Source of the DNA: Brienomyrus brachyistius
Lineage: Eukaryota; Chordata; Actinopteri; Osteoglossiformes; Mormyridae
Direction of reading: 5' to 3'
DNA: 64,000 nt
Assembly: GCF_023856365.1 (NCBI RefSeq)
Contig: NC_064539.1
Location: forward strand, 15,017,519-15,081,518
The notes beneath the pieces are model-generated. The model was not told the origin of the DNA. It ran no database searches and was given only the letters and a program-made list of their open reading frames with translations. Below are positions 50,501-60,695 of this stretch, in pieces. Positions within the stretch are counted from its first letter, which is position 1; each line of letters starts with the position of its first letter. A program made the position numbers and the translations under genes.

Positions 50501-53213
50501 CCATCGACATGATGAGGTGACACACAATTAAAGTTACCCATCGACATGGGTAAAACCAAAGTTGTCAACTCAAATGAGAAGAAAAAGTTGAGCTGCATGG
50601 ACTGGAATAGAAATTACCAGTAAGCACAGTCAGGGTCATTATATCCATCCATTTTCCAAACCGCTTATCCTACTGGGTCGCGGGGGGTCCGGAGCCTATC
50701 CCGGAAGCAATGGGCACGAGGCAGGGAACAACCCAGGATGGGGGGCCAGCCCATCACAGGGCACACTCACACACCATTCACTCACACATGCACACCTATG
50801 GGCAATTTAGCAACTCCAATTAGCCTCAGCATGTTTTTGGACTGTGGGGGGAAACCGGAGTACCCGGAGGAAACCCCACGACGACATGGAGAGAACATGC
50901 AAACTCCGCACACATGTAACCCAGGCGGAGACTCGAACCCGGGTCCCAGAGGTGTGAGGCAACAGTGCTAACCACTGCACCACCATGCCGCCCCTGGGTC
51001 ATTATATAGAGGTTTGAAAAGCATTGAACTGGAAAAAATGCCAAAAATGGGGCGCATCTGCATATTGCCCCCACGCACAGTGAGGGGGAGGCAAAGAGGA
51101 GCCCAAAGATTAGTTGAATCTTGAGGATTCAGTGTTTCAAAGTCAACTGGAGACATTACCTCCATGTCCAGAAGCCATGAAAGAAACCACTCCTGAAACC
51201 AAGACACAAAACCCAGCATCTCTACTTTTCCTGGCAACATTGGAGATACAACTGGAATCTTGTGTAGTGGTCAGATGAGACAAAAATTGAGCTTTTAGGC
51301 CATGTATGCCATCGCCGTGTTTGGCCAGAAAAGGGCACTGCATGCAAAGCAGGGTTGCTCACACACATGGTAAAATATGGTGGCAGCTCTCTGATACTTT
51401 GGCGCTGTTTTGCTGCCAGTGGTCCAGGTGCTCTTGTTAAGGTCAGTGGCGTAATGAATTCCATTAAATACCAGAACATTTTAGCCGAAAATCGGGTTGC
51501 CTCTACAAGAAGGCTAAAACTGGGATGGGGTTGAGTCTTCCAGCAAGACGATGACCTGAAGCACACATCAAAATTGACAAAGAACTGGTTGCAGAAACAC
51601 AGAATCAGGGTTTTGCGATGGCCCTCTCAGTGATCTCAGTTGAAGAGAGCAGTTCACAAGAGGAAACCCAAGAATCTGTAGAAGTTGGAAATGTTCTGCA
51701 TGGAACAGTGGTCCAGGATCTGCCTACCAGTGTTCTCCAGTCTTGTTAAACACTACAGAAAGAGGCCGAGTGCTGTCATTCTTGCCAGGGGAGGCTCCAC
51801 CCAATACTGACATTTGGCTTGCCAATATTTTTGGAATTTACCTTATGAAAATTCATGTTCTTAAAGGGGAACTTTATTTTGCTACAAGTCTTTTTGACAG
51901 GAAAAGCATGAGATTTACCCAATTATTTAAGCACAAAATACCACTCATTGCATGTGTGGTCCCTTTTATATATTCATTTTTGCAATTTTTTTAATGAAGG
52001 ATGACTTCATGTATAAGCTACAAATGTGTTGTATCATTTCTAAGGAAGGTCTCATCTCTGCTTATTTGTCAGATGGTCAGTCTGGTGCAGGCGAATGTAA
52101 AAATGTTTGAAGAGCTGCAGTTATATCGCACTGTCGAAGGGAGTGAGGAGAAGATCACTAAGCTTGTGAGTACTGCCTCATCTGGGCAAGAGTTTTAGTA
52201 AATTCTCATAAGCTACTGACGCGTACAGTTATTTTAAGGCATTTAGTCACTTTTTTGGCCTTCAGTACAAATTTCGATTATTGTGAACAAAATCTTCTTT
52301 TCTCATTAAAATTCACATTTGCTTTGTTTGGTTTCCCGATCCCCATCCTGCGGGGCCTGTCTGTGATGCAGTTTGCAGATATCCCTGCTGAGATACTTTA
52401 TTCAGCTCACCAGCTAATTGCCAGGTTCAGTAGTTGTGTCTGAGCAGGGAAATCTGCAAACTGTGTTGCAGAAAGGCCTTCCAGGACTGGAACTGACGGA
52501 CTCTAGTGTACACTATACTAAAGTTACGTAATGTAAAGGTATTAAGAAAATTTGTTTTCATTAACCTTTGACCTGAATGATTCAATTGTTATTGCAACTT
52601 GATAGTGATTTCCGCTGAAACTTATAGTTCTACTTTTCTACTGAAAAGTTATAACGCTCTAGTAGTGAGGAGGGTTGGCTTGGTATTTTCCTAATCCTGT
52701 CTTCCAGGTCATGGTTATGTTATTAGGGTTAGCATAATGCTGCGGTCTAATCCTATGCCAAGATAAGTTGGTAAAGGAGACTTGTTCTGTGTGCAGGTAG
52801 AAAGCTTGGAGGCCCAGCATCATGAACTGCTCAAGACCCAACTAGCCACCCTCAAGAAGGAGATTCTGCAGCAGCACAACGGGCTGACGGTCAATGGGCA
52901 CCCAGGGGAGCACCTTGGCCTTCCTGTCGAGTGCCAGGGGGCGACGGGGGCCCTGGCTGTGTCTTTTCTGAACACAGAGCCGTCCGAGGTGCAGGAGGGT
53001 GGCGCTCTCACAGGAATTGAACTTGTGGAGGTGCAGCTGGGACCAGAGCAGGTGCAGCCTGCAGCTAAGACTGCAGACCTAGTTCCTGCCCCCAGTCCTG
53101 TCTGCCCTGCAGAGCTGGCCCCGGAGCGGCAGGTGGTGCTGTCTCCCGCAAAGCGCTTGTCTGACGCTGTGCCTGAAGGCGAGGCCAGAAACAAACTGGC
53201 ACGCACAACCTGA
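44560..53213 (+). CDS. Zinc-finger and coiled-coil protein, 461 aa, family not recognised
   Basis: Eight exons join in frame: 44560-44574, 45198-45396, 47335-47525, 48022-48198, 48376-48531, 49575-49712, 52073-52165 and 52797-53213 (TGA). The protein starts [14 protein letters not shown]. Residues 40-63 form a C-x2-C-x14-H-x4-H finger ([13 protein letters not shown]...HYRVKH). C79, C82, H98 and H100 may bind a second zinc. Residues 101-121 are a classical C-x2-C-x12-H-x3-H finger ([20 protein letters not shown] then H). Residues 136-246 are Ser/Thr/Gly-rich with no domain I know. Residues about 247-352 are strongly coiled-coil ([20 protein letters not shown], then [16 protein letters not shown]). 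The last 110 residues are Pro/Glu/Val-rich. A nuclear DNA- or RNA-binding dimer is plausible, but this is inference. The start is supported by 'gggaaATGG' and a perfect gtaagt donor in matching phase. The exon-4 acceptor (48021) has a weak pyrimidine tract. Confidence 0.85.
45737..46683. mobile_element. About 950-bp non-autonomous DNA transposon in the zinc-finger gene intron
   Basis: The left end 'ggtgtttttccaccacacta' is the imperfect inverse of the right end 'tagttggtgtggtggaaagg', and complementarity continues through 'atcgtacttttggtact' and 'agtactgaaagtacgg', about 40 bp in all. The interior has no transposase and many 'ggtact' words. A target duplication was not clear. Confidence 0.7.
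46920..47185 (-). mobile_element. Tc1-like transposon remnant
   Basis: The right end 'cccaataaagtggccactga' resembles the terminus of the fragment at 22626-23196 ('cctaataaaactgccagtga'). Upstream words 'attgcaccactctctgtaaa' and 'ggccatttcagaaacactgc' belong to the untranslated part of the same kind of element. It ends about 150 bp before the second zinc-finger exon. Confidence 0.55.
47850..48000 (-). mobile_element. LINE 3' coding fragment next to a splice site
   Basis: On the minus strand the frame reads [20 protein letters not shown], then TFRNQLKTS, which matches the 'W N x L P ... S...F+..LK' ending of LINE reverse-transcriptase proteins. It ends within about 20-30 bp of the exon beginning at 48022 and runs opposite to the host gene. 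Confidence 0.65.
48640..49082. mobile_element. hAT-type non-autonomous transposon in an intron
   Basis: The left end CAGTGTTGGGTAGGTTACTT pairs with the right end 'cagttacttcccagtgct', and the subterminal 'gtaatggg', 'gtaactg' and 'gtaattca' words are typical of a very common fish hAT family. The interior is non-coding. Confidence 0.75.
50292..50549 (+). repeat. 37-bp tandem array inside the Tc1-like element (7 copies)
   Basis: The unit is 'gaggtgacacacaattaaag' plus 'ttacccatcgacatgat'. Starts at 50292 and 50329 give the 37-bp period. Copies are almost identical; the third has 'gttgcc' and 'cataatg' changes. The array ends at the 'catgggtaaaacc' that normally precedes the transposase start of such elements. 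Confidence 0.95.
50645..50995 (-). mobile_element. Full-length tRNA-derived SINE with 12-bp target duplication
   Basis: In reverse orientation it starts GGGCGGCATGGTGGTGCAGT, has A-box-like TGGTGCAGTGG and B-box GGGTTCGAGTC, and ends in a GGATGGAT tail. GGGTCATTATAT occurs perfectly at 50633-50644 and 50996-51007, a 12-bp target-site duplication. It therefore retrotransposed into the Tc1-like element. It is the best-preserved member of the family represented at 1-125, 34168-34290, 35355-35670 and 38358-38640. Confidence 0.92.
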
Positions 53214-53640
53214 CTTCTGGGAGCACCTTCGCCCTCCATTTGTCATCGTCTGCCTCCTAATGATACCACAGCTGAACTTATGGCGGAAGCGCTCTAGAGT
53301 CCTGCGTATGATTGTTGGGGGGGGCTGTGGCTCGCTCCCACACTGAGCAAACTGCTCTGTACCAGGGTACTGCTCTGTACCAGGGTACTGCTCTGTGGAC
53401 ACTTTTTATACCTGCTAGTATAGTTTTGTAAGCGCGATGGTTCACGCTGTATTAAAGACGTTTCCTGGACCGGAACCAAATTATTTATGTCACTGTATTT
53501 TAATTGTAATTCTTAAAATGTTAACCTTACACCCTTCATCTCTTCCAGATTGTTCCAGATTGTATTCCAGATGTTAAAACATTAGAAGTTCCCCTGAATT
53601 AGGTCGGATCGTCACTACTGTTTTACTAATAAATCCTCTT
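53214..53640 (+). terminator. 3' UTR and poly(A) signals of the zinc-finger gene
   Basis: After the TGA ending at 53213, an ATTAAA variant lies at 53451-53456 and a canonical AATAAA at 53628-53633. A 'gtaccagggtactgctct' duplication at about 53360-53395 is the only repeat. Confidence 0.6.
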
Positions 53641-55300
53641 AAGCAGTCTAATATTTATTTTAATGGTCTAATGTGAATAGTTCATTCATCCTTCTGTGGA
53701 TATTGTGTAGTTTACAGGTAAGAGCCAGTTTTGGGGTCAGTATAGAGCTAGACAGGATCCAGTGTCTTGGACCAATTAGGGCTAAGGTTCTTTCTCAGTG
53801 GCCAACGGTGACAGTGCGCTTCTGGCTACAGGATTGGTGTTGGTAACCTTCCAGTCCCAAGGTACAGAGTCACTCTGTGAGAGACTTAAAGCAGTGGACT
53901 GCTTATCAAACTGTGAGCATTCAAAGGAATGCCGTAAAAACATGACTGACACGAACAGAGGGTACTGCTCATGGAGTGGGCTGGGTTAAAATAAAATACC
54001 AAAAGGTTGCACAGTTTGTTTTTTTATGCGGCTGTGAACAGGATCATCTGAAACGGGAGATCTTGCAGTCTGGTGTTGCACATATGATAAAGCATCATTT
54101 TAATGGAAGGAAATTTGTCAATCTTACAAGTTATTTGGCAAATGTGTTTCTGATGTATGATAAAACACTATCAATAACAGAATATCTGACTGAATCATCC
54201 AGAGTCTCCAAACGAGATCAAACTGACTCCAACTGTTAGATTTTATTTATCTTTTGATAGTTTTAAATTTGCTTATTTTAAACCAATATGGGAGTGTGTC
54301 AGACAGGCAAAAATTACTATATTAACATGACTTTGCTTAATCGTAAATGTCTTCAGATGAATTTGATGAATAGTAAAGCTTTTAAGCTTTAAGCATAGCA
54401 GCAGCTAAAATTGCAGAACTGATTAAATTTTTTGCTACTCTAACAGTGAAAAAGTGGTATGCCTAAAACCTTAAAAATGAGAAGTGTGCCCCATTGTTTA
54501 AGTGATTGACTAATATTAAAGCAGTAGAGGATGCCACTGCAAAGTCTGTTTTTAGATATGCAAGAATATTAGTCATTTTCATTTGTGTTATTTAAATTAA
54601 TATGATTTGTTGTTATTTAAGGAGTCATTCTGATGATGTCAAATGATTGGCATGAACAAAAGAAATTTTAAAACTGAATATGACACCTTTTTAGAAGCAA
54701 AAATTCATATAATTTTTGAAGATATTCCTATTTTTGCCATTATCTAAAATTGGCCACTTTAAAATGGTTATATAATTATATTTGGTTATATTATGGAGTG
54801 GGCTCACTATAGTCAGATGTATTTTATATGGAGGACTATGGGTGTTATTCTAAAAGAAAGGTGTATTTTCTTTTTCCCAGGTTAAATGTGGTATAAACCG
54901 GTATTGAGCACAATAGTCAACTACTTGTGATTAATCAATTTGGAAAATTATGGCCTATAAATAAAACGTTTAAGAAACATTGACACATCTTTACTAAATA
55001 TATGAAATATATAGCTTTATAAAGATTTAGTTAAACGTCAACGTCAGATCTCAGTTATATCTGATATGAAAACCTGAGCACGCCCAATGAGATTCATGAG
55101 ATCATGCTTCTTTATTTAACAATTAGCTACCATTCATCATCGATCTTCATATCTTTTGGAATTGCAAAAACAGCGTGATCCTGTTGATTACTACGAGCTA
55201 CATGCTGTATAAGCATTTTTTTACAACACAAGGAGGGACACACCCGGTTGGGAGAAGGGGAAAAAGCGGTACGCATATCTGGTTCGGAGACGTTTTTGAT
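53641..55300. other. Intergenic spacer between the zinc-finger gene and mzt2
   Basis: AT-rich DNA. A + strand frame at 53976-54239 is open for 87 codons but shows no domain, and nearby sequence (53720-53900) looks like an old SINE. I would not call a gene here. Confidence 0.5.
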
Positions 55301-55320
55301 ACTTCTGAGTATCCGTAGTA

Positions 55321-55365
55321 CGGAAGCTGATGGCGGTTTTGTTTCCTTCGATGGACATTAAGTAA
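55321..55365 (+). promoter_or_regulatory. Candidate mzt2 promoter/5' leader with ETS motif and short uORF
   Basis: CGGAAG at 55321-55326 is followed by ATGGCGG at 55330, opening an 11-codon frame that stops with TAA at 55363-55365. Immediately after lies 'aaaggtacgc', a possible donor, and the mzt2 coding exon is preceded by a possible acceptor ('cagtcag' to 55869). A leader exon spliced to the coding exon would explain this. The evidence is by position only. Confidence 0.35.
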
Positions 55366-55871
55366 AGGTACGCTGCAATGTAGCATGAATTAAAATTTTT
55401 ATTGTAGCTGATTAATATTTAACGGGACGCATTAGTTTATATTCTTTTTGGAAGTTGATGGTATTCATCTATACAGAGAGTAAAGAGTTACAGTTAGCAG
55501 TTGCAGTTTTGCTGAATATGTAGTTGTAATCCGTACTATCGTAGGTTATAGTATTTTAATTCTACCGAAAATCCTGTCGTGCTATGTCACTGTGCAGTTT
55601 CTTGTTTCAGTGGAAAACTGTAGCTTGTTGTGGCTTTTGAAATGGCTAGCGTGACAACATTGGTAGCTGTATTTACTTGGATTGCCACTTCTATATTTTA
55701 GTAAGATAATTTTTAGATCCATAATGGAAAAAGCAAGCATTTCATACTACGAAGCGATTGTATGAAACGCAGTCTCCGATAAACTGTTCCATAAACTGAC
55801 GCTGCTGCTGGCATGTATCGGGTAACGTTAATGTTAATGATACCCGAATTCTACAATCGGTCCAGTCAGGT

Positions 55872-58800
55872 ATGGCTCATCCTCAGCAGTCCGCGACCCT
55901 GCCAGGAGGGCCGGAGTCCGCCTCCGTAGGGGTTACTGTCAGCGGCAGTGTGCAGAAGTATGCCATCAAGAAGAAGAAGATCCTCAACGCCGAGGAGAGC
56001 GAACTCTTCGAGCTGACCCAGGCAGCTGGGATTGTCATGGACCAAGAGGTCTTCAAGTAAGTCATGCCAGGATCTCAGAAGATCATCAGTTCACTTACTT
56101 TTACCTATTAGGGAAATTTAACTTACAGAATTGAGTCAAGTTGGCTCAATAAATGGGGTATTTAAGAACATGTGCTTGTAAGGTCAGCTTTGACCATTTA
56201 GGATGAATCTTCTGCTCTATTGTTTGACCTAGATTGAACCCATAAAATTCTAAGAAATATAAGTGCTTTAATTTGTGAATTAATTGAAAACAATATCAGG
56301 AGTTCGGACTTGAGATCCACCTGAAGCTAAGCAGGTTTGGGCCAGGCCAGTACTTGTAGGGGTGACCAACTAGGAAAGTTGTGATGCAGCTGGAAGAGGT
56401 GTTGGTGTGGCCAACAGGTTATCCCATCCTGTGCTCTGTGTGTATCCCAATGCACCAGTGCATGACAGGGACACTGTGGCTGACAGGTTATCCCACCCTG
56501 TGCTCTGTGTGGATCCCAATGCCCCAGTGCATGACAGGGACACTGTGGCCGACAGATTATCCCATCCTGTGCTCTGTGTGGATCCCAATGCCCCAGTGCA
56601 TGACAGGGACACTGTGGCCGACAGGTTATCCCACCCTGTGCTCTGTGTGGATCCCAATGCCCCAGTAGCAGTGACAGGGATACTGTGGCCGACAGGTTAT
56701 CCCATCCTGTGCTCTGTGTGGATCCCAATGCCTATGTGGAGTGACAGGGACACTATGCGGTAAAAAACAGAGATGCCCTGATTGCAATTTTCTTGGCCAA
56801 TATCAATTTCTGATATTTTGCAAGATTTTTGCCGATTCCAATTTTCTTTCTAAGAACTATAATTGACTATATCTAATTAGCGAATTCTCTCCTGCCCCTT
56901 CACCACCTTAGCTGCTGTCTGGTAACAATACTGGCACAGAATGGCTGCCGTCACCTTATCCAGTTGCATGACCATCTCTGTTTTGTTGGATTCAGGATCA
57001 TTGTGGACCTGCTGAAGATGAACGTTGCCCCGCTGGCTGTCTTCCAGACCCTGAAGGCCATGTGTGCGGGCCAGCGCATTGCAGAGTCCTCAGCCGGGGA
57101 CAGTTCTGTGACACCTCAGCCTCCCACTGCTCCCCCAGAAGCCAGAGGTCAGGCTTGTGTCTGGGGTTGGATGGCAGTAGCTGCGAGGGCCTGAGCCATT
57201 ACAGTCCTAGTTATTAGCCTGACAGCTAATATTATTATCATTATTTGAGGTGAAGATTTCAGGTGGCAGGAATATGAGGCTAACCGTATATCCATCTAGT
57301 GCTTACTTCGGATAGTCTTTGCGTCATACAAGTATTTAGGCATACATAGCTTTGGCAAACAGCATTAATTTTCATGTATGCTGTGTGTGTGTGTGTATAT
57401 ATGTATGTGTGTGTTATATGTGTATACACACACACACACACACACACACAAAAAGAATACATAGCATTCTAAGAATGAAAAATAACATTGTGTGTTTATA
57501 CCTAGAGCAGGGATTGTATTTAGCGTAGACCTGTGTAGTGTTGTAGATCTGCTGGTGTATCACTGATGCAGCTTTGCCTGACATATTGCCGTCTCACTTG
57601 CTTTTCTTTTTCTGCTTTGACATTGTTACATCGCTCAGCTCTGCAGGGCTGCTTTCCAGTTCTGCTTACACTGCTTCTCAGTTGCTGTCAGCTTCCATTT
57701 CATCACAGGTTGCTTTGGCTTGCACATATGGGCAATGATGTTATTACATATGTAGATAGCCCCCCATCTCTCAGTTCAGTTACAATTAACAGCTGCAATA
57801 TGGCTAAAAGTGTAGCTAAAGTGCATTCCAGGGTTACAATGGTGTTTCAATGCCGCTAAAAGTGTTTTTATGTCTAAGCTCCATTGCAGTTTTTTTGCAA
57901 TTGAAAATGAAAAGTGATTTTCTTTTCTGTAACTTGTTACTATAAACATAATTTATTCACTAAATGGGATGACAAAATGTGGTGTAATATTTGTATATCA
58001 GGAAGAATGATAATCTGTAACTAGAACTGATAAGAATGTCATGAAGGATATTTAGCTGTTTAAAACATAATAATCTACGTGTACATGTGCAGAGCATTAG
58101 CTTAGACTGTATTGGACTGTGCTAATGTGTTTTACCCTTTCTTTTTGTGTGTGCATGTGTGTATGCTGCTGTTTCTTTCCCTTCCAAAAGTGGACAGCTC
58201 TGTTTTGTCTGGCAAGAGCAGTAAAATCCCTGCACCTCTCCCTCAGTCCTCTGGCTTGCGGCCGGCGAGAGTAAACACAAAGATTGTGGTCTACAGCCCA
58301 GCTGACTCTTGCTCGCCTCTCTCTCAAGGTCCCCCCGGTTCTTTCCACTTCACTTGCTGCCTGTTCTCTCCCTTTTCAGGTGGCACTTATTAGTTTATCT
58401 ACTGGGGCTGGTCCTGTCTGCTGTCACACCAGAAGCCAGGCTCAGCTATTGTGTCTGGCTTTGGTGCAGTGAAGTCCAGAACATTCCTGATTGTCATTTC
58501 ACCACAGAATTGGTGAAATTCCATTTGTGGTTGAGAATTGCTTTTGGTTTGACAAATCATAATATTTTCTCCCCATATAATTTTTTCGTTGCCTGTATCA
58601 AATTCTATGAAACTTCATATGGATGATTTGTATAAAATAGGAAGTTTCTTTAAGGCAACTTTGATCACCCAAAGTTTGTTTATACCCCTAAGATTAATAA
58701 AAGAAGCACCTTTTTCCTTGCCTGGTTCCAGGTGTGACAGGACAATGTGGATGAGATGTTGTCAGTGTCAAGGTTCAGAAAGCAGGCAAGAGAGCAAATC

Positions 58801-60010
58801 CATTCTAAGATGGATTTCCAGTCCTTTGACAACCCACAGGTTAATTTCCCTTTAATATTAATCTAATCTAATTCTGAACGGTTCTGACTTATAGAATGAA
58901 ATATTGAAAAAGATATTTCATTTAAAAACAATTCTATCCACCCCTCTGATCATACTATGATACTCTGATGATAAACTAATAATCCCGCCTTTTCCTTCTG
59001 AACTGTGTTTCCATAATGCCTCACTGTGCCGGTGAACTCTGTCCCCCCCCCCCCCCCCCCCCCCCCTATCCTAGTTGTGTTGTGAAGTGAGTTTGTTTAG
59101 TGTGATCACTTGCTATCCTTGTGCTTGCCTTGTCTTTAAATCAGCCGTAGAGACATTGTCGCTCAGCTGTGTGCCTTCAATGGCGGTCAGGGTCGCACTA
59201 CACATAATGCTTTGTAATAGAAAACATTGATGATTTTAAATTTTCGAAAAATTAATTCCCAAATGATCCTTTGTATGAAGAAGATTGATTTTCCCGGTGA
59301 CAAAAAGAATCGATTGCTGGGCTTTCAGGCCGCGCTGCTGCACTGTCATTGCTATTTTCCATTTTCTTCATGCTTGCTGCACCAATCTGATCTTATCATC
59401 TAGCATGAGCCCCCACCTGTGAAAGCAGAGTCTATGGGCATCTGTCCTTGCATTAAATGCCGTTCAGGGCATTTGGGCTTGTTTTGTTCCTGCATTCCTG
59501 GTGTAAGACATATTATAACCATTCCCGCAATTTTGTGTAGTGAGTCAAGGCTCAGATTTTCTGAAATGAATGTTTCAAATCAGGTCGGCGTTGATGACCA
59601 AATTATAGGTTGTATTGTAATGTATGATTTATGGACAGTTTACAGCTGCAAAATGTGTGTGTGTGTGTGTGTGTATAGGTATATTTTTATACAGTATATA
59701 CACATTAACAGTTCAGTTGTGTGCATTATTACAGTACTAAAGATGCCTTAAACAAACCAGCCTATTAATAATAATGATTCCTGTTGATAGTGTGATAGTT
59801 CTTTATTGGGGGCTCTCAATGGCCCTGTTGTGTGTTTTTTACTATATAAAACCAGCCGTGCGCAGCAAGACGGGCCCGAGCCACGGGGAGAAGAACGCAC
59901 GGGACGGCTCCAGCCAGAGGGTGCCACGCCAGCCCAGCGCCTCCCGGGGCCCAAAGAGCGGAAAGAGTTCTGGCAGTAGCAGCTCCTCCTCACAGCTGAC
60001 ATCCAGCTAG
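55872..60010 (+). CDS. mzt2: Mitotic-spindle organizing protein 2 (MOZART2)
   Basis: MOZART2 is a small subunit of the gamma-tubulin ring complex at centrosomes. Exons are 55872-56056, 56996-57147, 58191-58328 and 59856-60010 (TAG), giving 209 aa with all phases agreeing. The conserved core spans the first splice: IKKKKILNAEESELFELTQA, AGIVMDQEVFK, then IIVDLLKMNVAPLAVFQTLK and AMCAGQR. The C-terminus has the family's DGSSQRVPRQPSASRGPKSG and a Ser-rich end. Mammalian MOZART2 is about 158 aa. The excess comes from exon 3, which has phase 1 on both sides; skipping it gives 163 aa. The start codon is the only ATG upstream in frame that precedes the core without a stop. The N-terminal 28 residues are variable, as in other species. 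Paralogue naming (A/B in human) is not meaningful here. Confidence 0.93.
56300..56775 (+). repeat. 5S-rRNA-derived SINE with an internal 69-bp tandem expansion
   Basis: The head 'cctgaagctaagcaggtttg' and 'ggccagtacttgtaggggtg' match the internal promoter region of 5S rRNA. The body then reads 'gctggaagaggtgttggtgt' and ends 'gacagggacactatgcggta', as in fish SINE3-type elements. Between them a unit starting 'acaggttatccca.cctgtgc' is repeated at 56413, 56482, 56551, 56620 and 56691, at 69-bp (last 71-bp) spacing. It sits in mzt2 intron 1. Confidence 0.85.
57148..58190 (+). other. mzt2 intron 2
   Basis: The intron contains a TG/CA microsatellite at 57381-57450 with a TATA centre that makes it self-complementary. 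Nothing else is recognisable. A pyrimidine tract 'gctgtttctttcccttcc' leads into the acceptor of the extra exon 3. Confidence 0.6.
57381..57450. repeat. TG...CA compound microsatellite
   Basis: A TG run, a short TATATG centre and a CA run form an inverted pair of about 30 bp per arm. The run is likely polymorphic and can form a hairpin or Z-DNA. Confidence 0.95.
58191..58328 (+). CDS. mzt2: Extra, possibly alternative, exon 3 of mzt2
   Basis: The exon is 138 bp, phase 1-1, and encodes VDSSVLSGKSSKIPAPLPQS, then SGLRPARVNTKIVVYSPADS and a short Ser-rich end. The acceptor has a good pyrimidine tract; the donor (AAG|gtcccc) is weak. The segment is Ser/Pro/Lys-rich and probably unstructured. Skipping it keeps the frame and yields a protein close to the usual MOZART2 length. 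Confidence 0.6.
59043..59066. repeat. Run of 24 C in mzt2 intron 3
   Basis: An uninterrupted C24 tract (G24 on the other strand). Its length may be uncertain because of sequencing slippage. The rest of this intron (58329-59855) also has a short TG run near 59658 and no exon I can support. Confidence 0.95.
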
Positions 60011-60695
60011 GGTGTTTCTGTATGAGCGCCCCCCTCAGCTTCGGTGGTCTTATTGCAGCTAGCCCAGAGGGGGGGGGGGTTATCCTTCATTAACTAGGCC
60101 AGTACCGCTCAGAAAGCCACCGTCCAGACAGTTTGAGTGGACAGTGAACTTGACTGATCGTTTTTTGGGCCAGTAGCGTGTTTTACAGAGCCGGACTTGC
60201 CTGTTATCTGCCAGCTTGCCCTACAGTTTCTTAATTTTCCATCACAACAACCAGTTATATTTCTGGCTTATAAAACTTTCAACAAAAACATTAAGGTCAT
60301 ATTAAAAACCAAAAATGATGAATTAGGCCTCTTCAGGGCCATGGTTGACGCCGCCTCTTTTCACTATTTGGTTACTCAGGCTATCTAGTAGGTAAATTCC
60401 TGTGTTCAAGAACACGTCACCTTTTATTACATGTGAACGCTTTCATCAAGCATGTTGATTTTCTTATTAATCCTTGTGTTGTCAAGAAGCAAAATACACA
60501 TCCCTGGCATAGGGGCTTAGCTTTTACTTGGAATGAACATTGCATATTTTGACTTTCCCTTTGCAGTTCATATTTTTATATATCTTGTTTTATGTACTTT
60601 GGTTTTAATCTTTATGGTAGGTCATTCAGAAAATAGCCATGCCCTTTGTTTTTTTTGAAAAATTGCAAGCACTTTTGTAAGATATTTGAAATAAA
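60011..60695 (+). terminator. mzt2 3' UTR and poly(A) signal
   Basis: After the TAG at 60008-60010 the UTR holds an 11-G run at 60069-60079. A canonical AATAAA at 60690-60695 gives a UTR of about 0.7 kb. Confidence 0.6.

Larger units (their letters stand above)
50085..51770 (+). mobile_element. Tc1-like transposon with broken transposase and two internal changes
   Basis: A decayed transposase lies on the + strand at about 51040-51660. Catalytic-region words survive: a W-SDE-like 'gtggtcagatgagac', the 'HRVWP' equivalent near 51310, and 'cagcaagacgatgacctgaa' for the QQDDDLKH motif. A SINE interrupts the 5' part (50645-50995), and a 37-bp tandem array (50292-50549) has grown in the leader. 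The frame has several stops. The outer ends are not firmly set. Confidence 0.7.

Noticed and set aside
53976..54239. Open frame of 87 codons downstream of the zinc-finger gene
   Set aside because: It has AT-rich codons, no recognised family and no transcript signals; likely chance or repeat-derived.
56327..56763. Several overlapping 95-133-codon open frames on both strands
   Set aside because: They are produced by a 69-bp tandem repeat (a multiple of three) inside a SINE; all frames stay open together and no domain is visible.
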